DNA of 7,190 nucleotides from an uncultured Oscillospiraceae bacterium. GTDB taxonomy: Bacteria; Bacillota; Clostridia; Oscillospirales; Oscillospiraceae. The translations under genes were made by a program, and so were the position numbers. Positions 5,338 to 7,190 of this stretch are shown here, piece by piece. The number at the start of each line of letters is the position of its first letter. The stretch's first letter is position 1. The notes under the pieces are model-generated. The model did no database searches, was not told the DNA's origin, and saw only the letters and a list, made by a program, of their open reading frames with translations. Location: contig CAKTHQ010000068.1 of NCBI GenBank assembly GCA_934565415.1, positions 1 through 7,190 on the forward strand, read 5' to 3'.

Positions 5338-7190
5338 TTAATTCTGCCCCCGCTTGGAGCCGGTTACATCCCGGATGTTCAATAGCTTTGTCCGGATGGT
5401 TTCCAGCTCGGCGGTGTCTTTTACTTCAAAGCGGATGGTAATGGTGCTGTGGCCCCCCGGCAGGTCCTTGCCGGAAAGCTCCTTAACCCGCACCCGGGCG
5501 GTGGTCAGGGCCTGGGCCACATCCAGCACCAGGCCGTCCCGGGTGATGCAGTCCAGCTCCAAGGTGGTTTCGAAGGGCTGCTCCTCCAGGTTGGCCCAGC
5601 GGACCCTTACCCAGCGGCCGGCCTGGCTGGGGTCGTTCCGGTTTTTGGCGTTGGGGCAGTCCGCCCGGTGGATGGATACGCCGAAGCCCTTAGTAATAAA
5701 GCCCACAATGGCATCCCCGGGGACGGGGGTGCAGCATTTGGCAAACTTAATCATGCAGGAGTCGATGTCCTCCACAATCACGCCGTTGACGGCGTGGCGG
5801 TTCTGCTTGACAAGCTCGCTGTCCGGGTTCAGCCGCAGGGGGGACTGGGGCTGCTTTTCCGCGGTCTGGGCCTTGATGGCCTTGTTGATGTCGTCCCGGA
5901 TCCGGCCTACGGCCTTTACGGCAGTCAGGCCGCCGTAGCCGATGGCGGCGTACATATCGTCCCAGGTGTCGAAGGCCAGCTTGCGCAGAAGGCTCCCCTC
6001 CAGCTCCGGGTCGGTGATGGCGGTGAGGGGCAGGCTCTCCCGCTTCATTTCGGATTCAAAGGAGGCCCGGCCGTGGACGATGTTCTCGTCCCGCTTTTCC
6101 TTCTTGAACCACTGCTTGATCTTGGTCCGGGCCTGGTTGCTCTGGCAGATGTTCAGCCAGTCCCGGCTGGGGCCCTTGGCGCTCTTGGAGGTGATCACCT
6201 CTACAATGTCGCCGTTTTTCAGCTTGGTATCGATGTTGGCAATCCGGCCGTTGATCTTGGCGCCCACCATGGCGTTGCCCACCCCGGAATGGATGGCGTA
6301 GGCAAAGTCGATGGGGGTGGAGCCGGAGGGCAGGGAGACAATGCGGCCCTTTGGGGTGAAGATAAACACCTCATCATCGAACATGTCGATTTTCAGGGAC
6401 TGGACATATTCCTCGGCATCGTTGGCGTCCTGCTGGCTTTCTACCAGACGGCGGACCCACTCAAAGTCCTTTTCGCTGCCGGAGCCGGTGCCCTGCTTGT
6501 ACTTCCAGTGGGCGGCAATGCCGTATTCGGCGGTTTCGTGCATCTCCCAGGTGCGGATCTGGACCTCAAAGGGGATGCCCTGGGAGCCGATGACGGTGGT
6601 ATGCAGGCTCTGGTACATATTGGGCTTGGGGGTGGAAATATAGTCCTTAAACCGACCGGGGATCAGGTTGAACAGGTCGTGGATGTGGCCCAGCACATTG
6701 TAGCAGTCCGGGATGGAATCCACAATCACCCGGAAGGCGTAGATGTCGTAGAGCTCATCCATGGTTTTGCCCTGGGCCAGCATCTTCCGGTAGATGGAGT
6801 ACACATGCTTGATGCGGCCGTAGGTGGTATTGTGGATGCCCATGGCGGTAAGCCGCTGGGTGATTTTATCCTGAATGGTGCGCATGAAGCTTTCGTCCTG
6901 CTCCTTGTGCTCCTGCAGGTAGGCGGTAATTTCGTTGTATTCCTTGGGGGCCAGATACTTTAAGGAGGTATCCTCCAGCTCCCACTTGACCTTCTGCATA
7001 CCAAGCCGGTGGGCCAGGGGGGCATAGATGTCCATGGTTTCCTGGCATTTGGAAATCTGCTTTTCCGGGGATTGGTACTGCATGGTGCGGATGTTGTGAA
7101 GCCGGTCGGCGATTTTGATGAGCACCACCCGGATGTCCTTGCTCATGGCCATGAACATCTTCCGCAGGTTCTCCATCTGGGCCTGCTCCC
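5338..7190 (-). CDS. relA: Bifunctional (p)ppGpp synthetase/hydrolase Rel, N-terminus beyond right edge
   Basis: The frame is open from base 7190 to TAA 5340-5338, giving about 616 residues; full-length Rel is about 730-750, so roughly 120 residues are missing. Rel makes and degrades the alarmone (p)ppGpp in response to uncharged tRNA on the ribosome. Numbering from the Met at 7176: end of the HD hydrolase domain with KIADRLHN (21-28); synthetase domain with GRIKHVYSIYRKM (120-132), YDIYAFRV, RFKD (175-178) and EVQIRT (204-209); TGS domain about 268-329; helical region; Cys cluster with C474, CC 481-482 and C507; C-terminal ACT domain about 535-605. RFKD (the RxKD form) marks bifunctional enzymes, as opposed to ExDD in synthetase-only RelA. 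The catalytic HD motif lies in the missing part, so hydrolase activity is inferred from RFKD and the visible domain end. It is followed by dtd. Confidence 0.97.
   Translation of the reverse strand, partial: EQAQMENLRKMFMAMSKDIRVVLIKIADRLHNIRTMQYQSPEKQISKCQETMDIYAPLAHRLGMQKVKWELEDTSLKYLAPKEYNEITAYLQEHKEQDESFMRTIQDKITQRLTAMGIHNTTYGRIKHVYSIYRKMLAQGKTMDELYDIYAFRVIVDSIPDCYNVLGHIHDLFNLIPGRFKDYISTPKPNMYQSLHTTVIGSQGIPFEVQIRTWEMHETAEYGIAAHWKYKQGTGSGSEKDFEWVRRLVESQQDANDAEEYVQSLKIDMFDDEVFIFTPKGRIVSLPSGSTPIDFAYAIHSGVGNAMVGAKINGRIANIDTKLKNGDIVEVITSKSAKGPSRDWLNICQSNQARTKIKQWFKKEKRDENIVHGRASFESEMKRESLPLTAITDPELEGSLLRKLAFDTWDDMYAAIGYGGLTAVKAVGRIRDDINKAIKAQTAEKQPQSPLRLNPDSELVKQNRHAVNGVIVEDIDSCMIKFAKCCTPVPGDAIVGFITKGFGVSIHRADCPNAKNRNDPSQAGRWVRVRWANLEEQPFETTLELDCITRDGLVLDVAQALTTARVRVKELSGKDLPGGHSTITIRFEVKDTAELETIRTKLLNIRDVTGSKRGQN

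Noticed and set aside
5449..6963. Long plus-strand open frame of 504 codons
   Set aside because: It is antisense to rel, which has every expected domain. The predicted protein is Gly/Val/Ala/Asp-rich low-complexity sequence without recognisable motifs, typical of the shadow frame of a G+C-rich gene.

Overview
The window is a stretch of bacterial chromosome in which all six recognisable genes lie on the minus strand, so it is transcribed from right to left. It is G+C-rich by eye. The genes have strong AGGAGG-type ribosome binding sites, and the set (bifunctional Rel, D-aminoacyl-tRNA deacylase, GloB/YqgX-type metallo-beta-lactamase-fold hydrolase, HemZ, SpoVB-family flippase) points to a Firmicute. 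The most likely source is a G+C-rich anaerobic, probably spore-forming member of Clostridia (Oscillospiraceae-like). This placement is inferred from gene content, not measured.

Layout in transcription order. 7190-5338: the C-terminal five-sixths of a bifunctional (p)ppGpp synthetase/hydrolase, with its N-terminus beyond the right edge. 5264-4797: dtd. 4796-4588: a gap with an imperfect hairpin just after dtd, a possible promoter, and a small array of hairpins separated by a gaaat motif. 4587-4000: MBL-fold hydrolase. 3987-2566: hemZ, 12 bases after the hydrolase stop. 2565-2181: a gap almost entirely filled by a symmetrical inverted-repeat element (2215-2561). 2180-849: a divergent amidohydrolase with a TTG start. 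856-1: the first 285 residues of a SpoVB/MurJ-like membrane flippase whose start overlaps the amidohydrolase stop; the gene runs off the left edge.

The rel-dtd-MBL hydrolase-hemZ order is, from memory, a conserved Clostridia neighbourhood (stringent response, removal of D-amino acids from tRNA, thioester/glyoxalase-type hydrolysis, radical SAM porphyrin chemistry). The segment after hemZ looks like a different module joined at the repeat element.

Most worth a second look: (1) the amidohydrolase keeps its metal ligands but has Gly where the family has its strand-6 active-site His, with several other active-site changes; (2) a 347-base concentric inverted repeat begins 4 bases past the hemZ stop; (3) a gaaat-punctuated hairpin array lies upstream of the MBL gene; (4) two other hairpins fit neither gene direction well. 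I found no mobile-element transposase, CRISPR array, tRNA or rRNA, and no obviously new multi-gene system.
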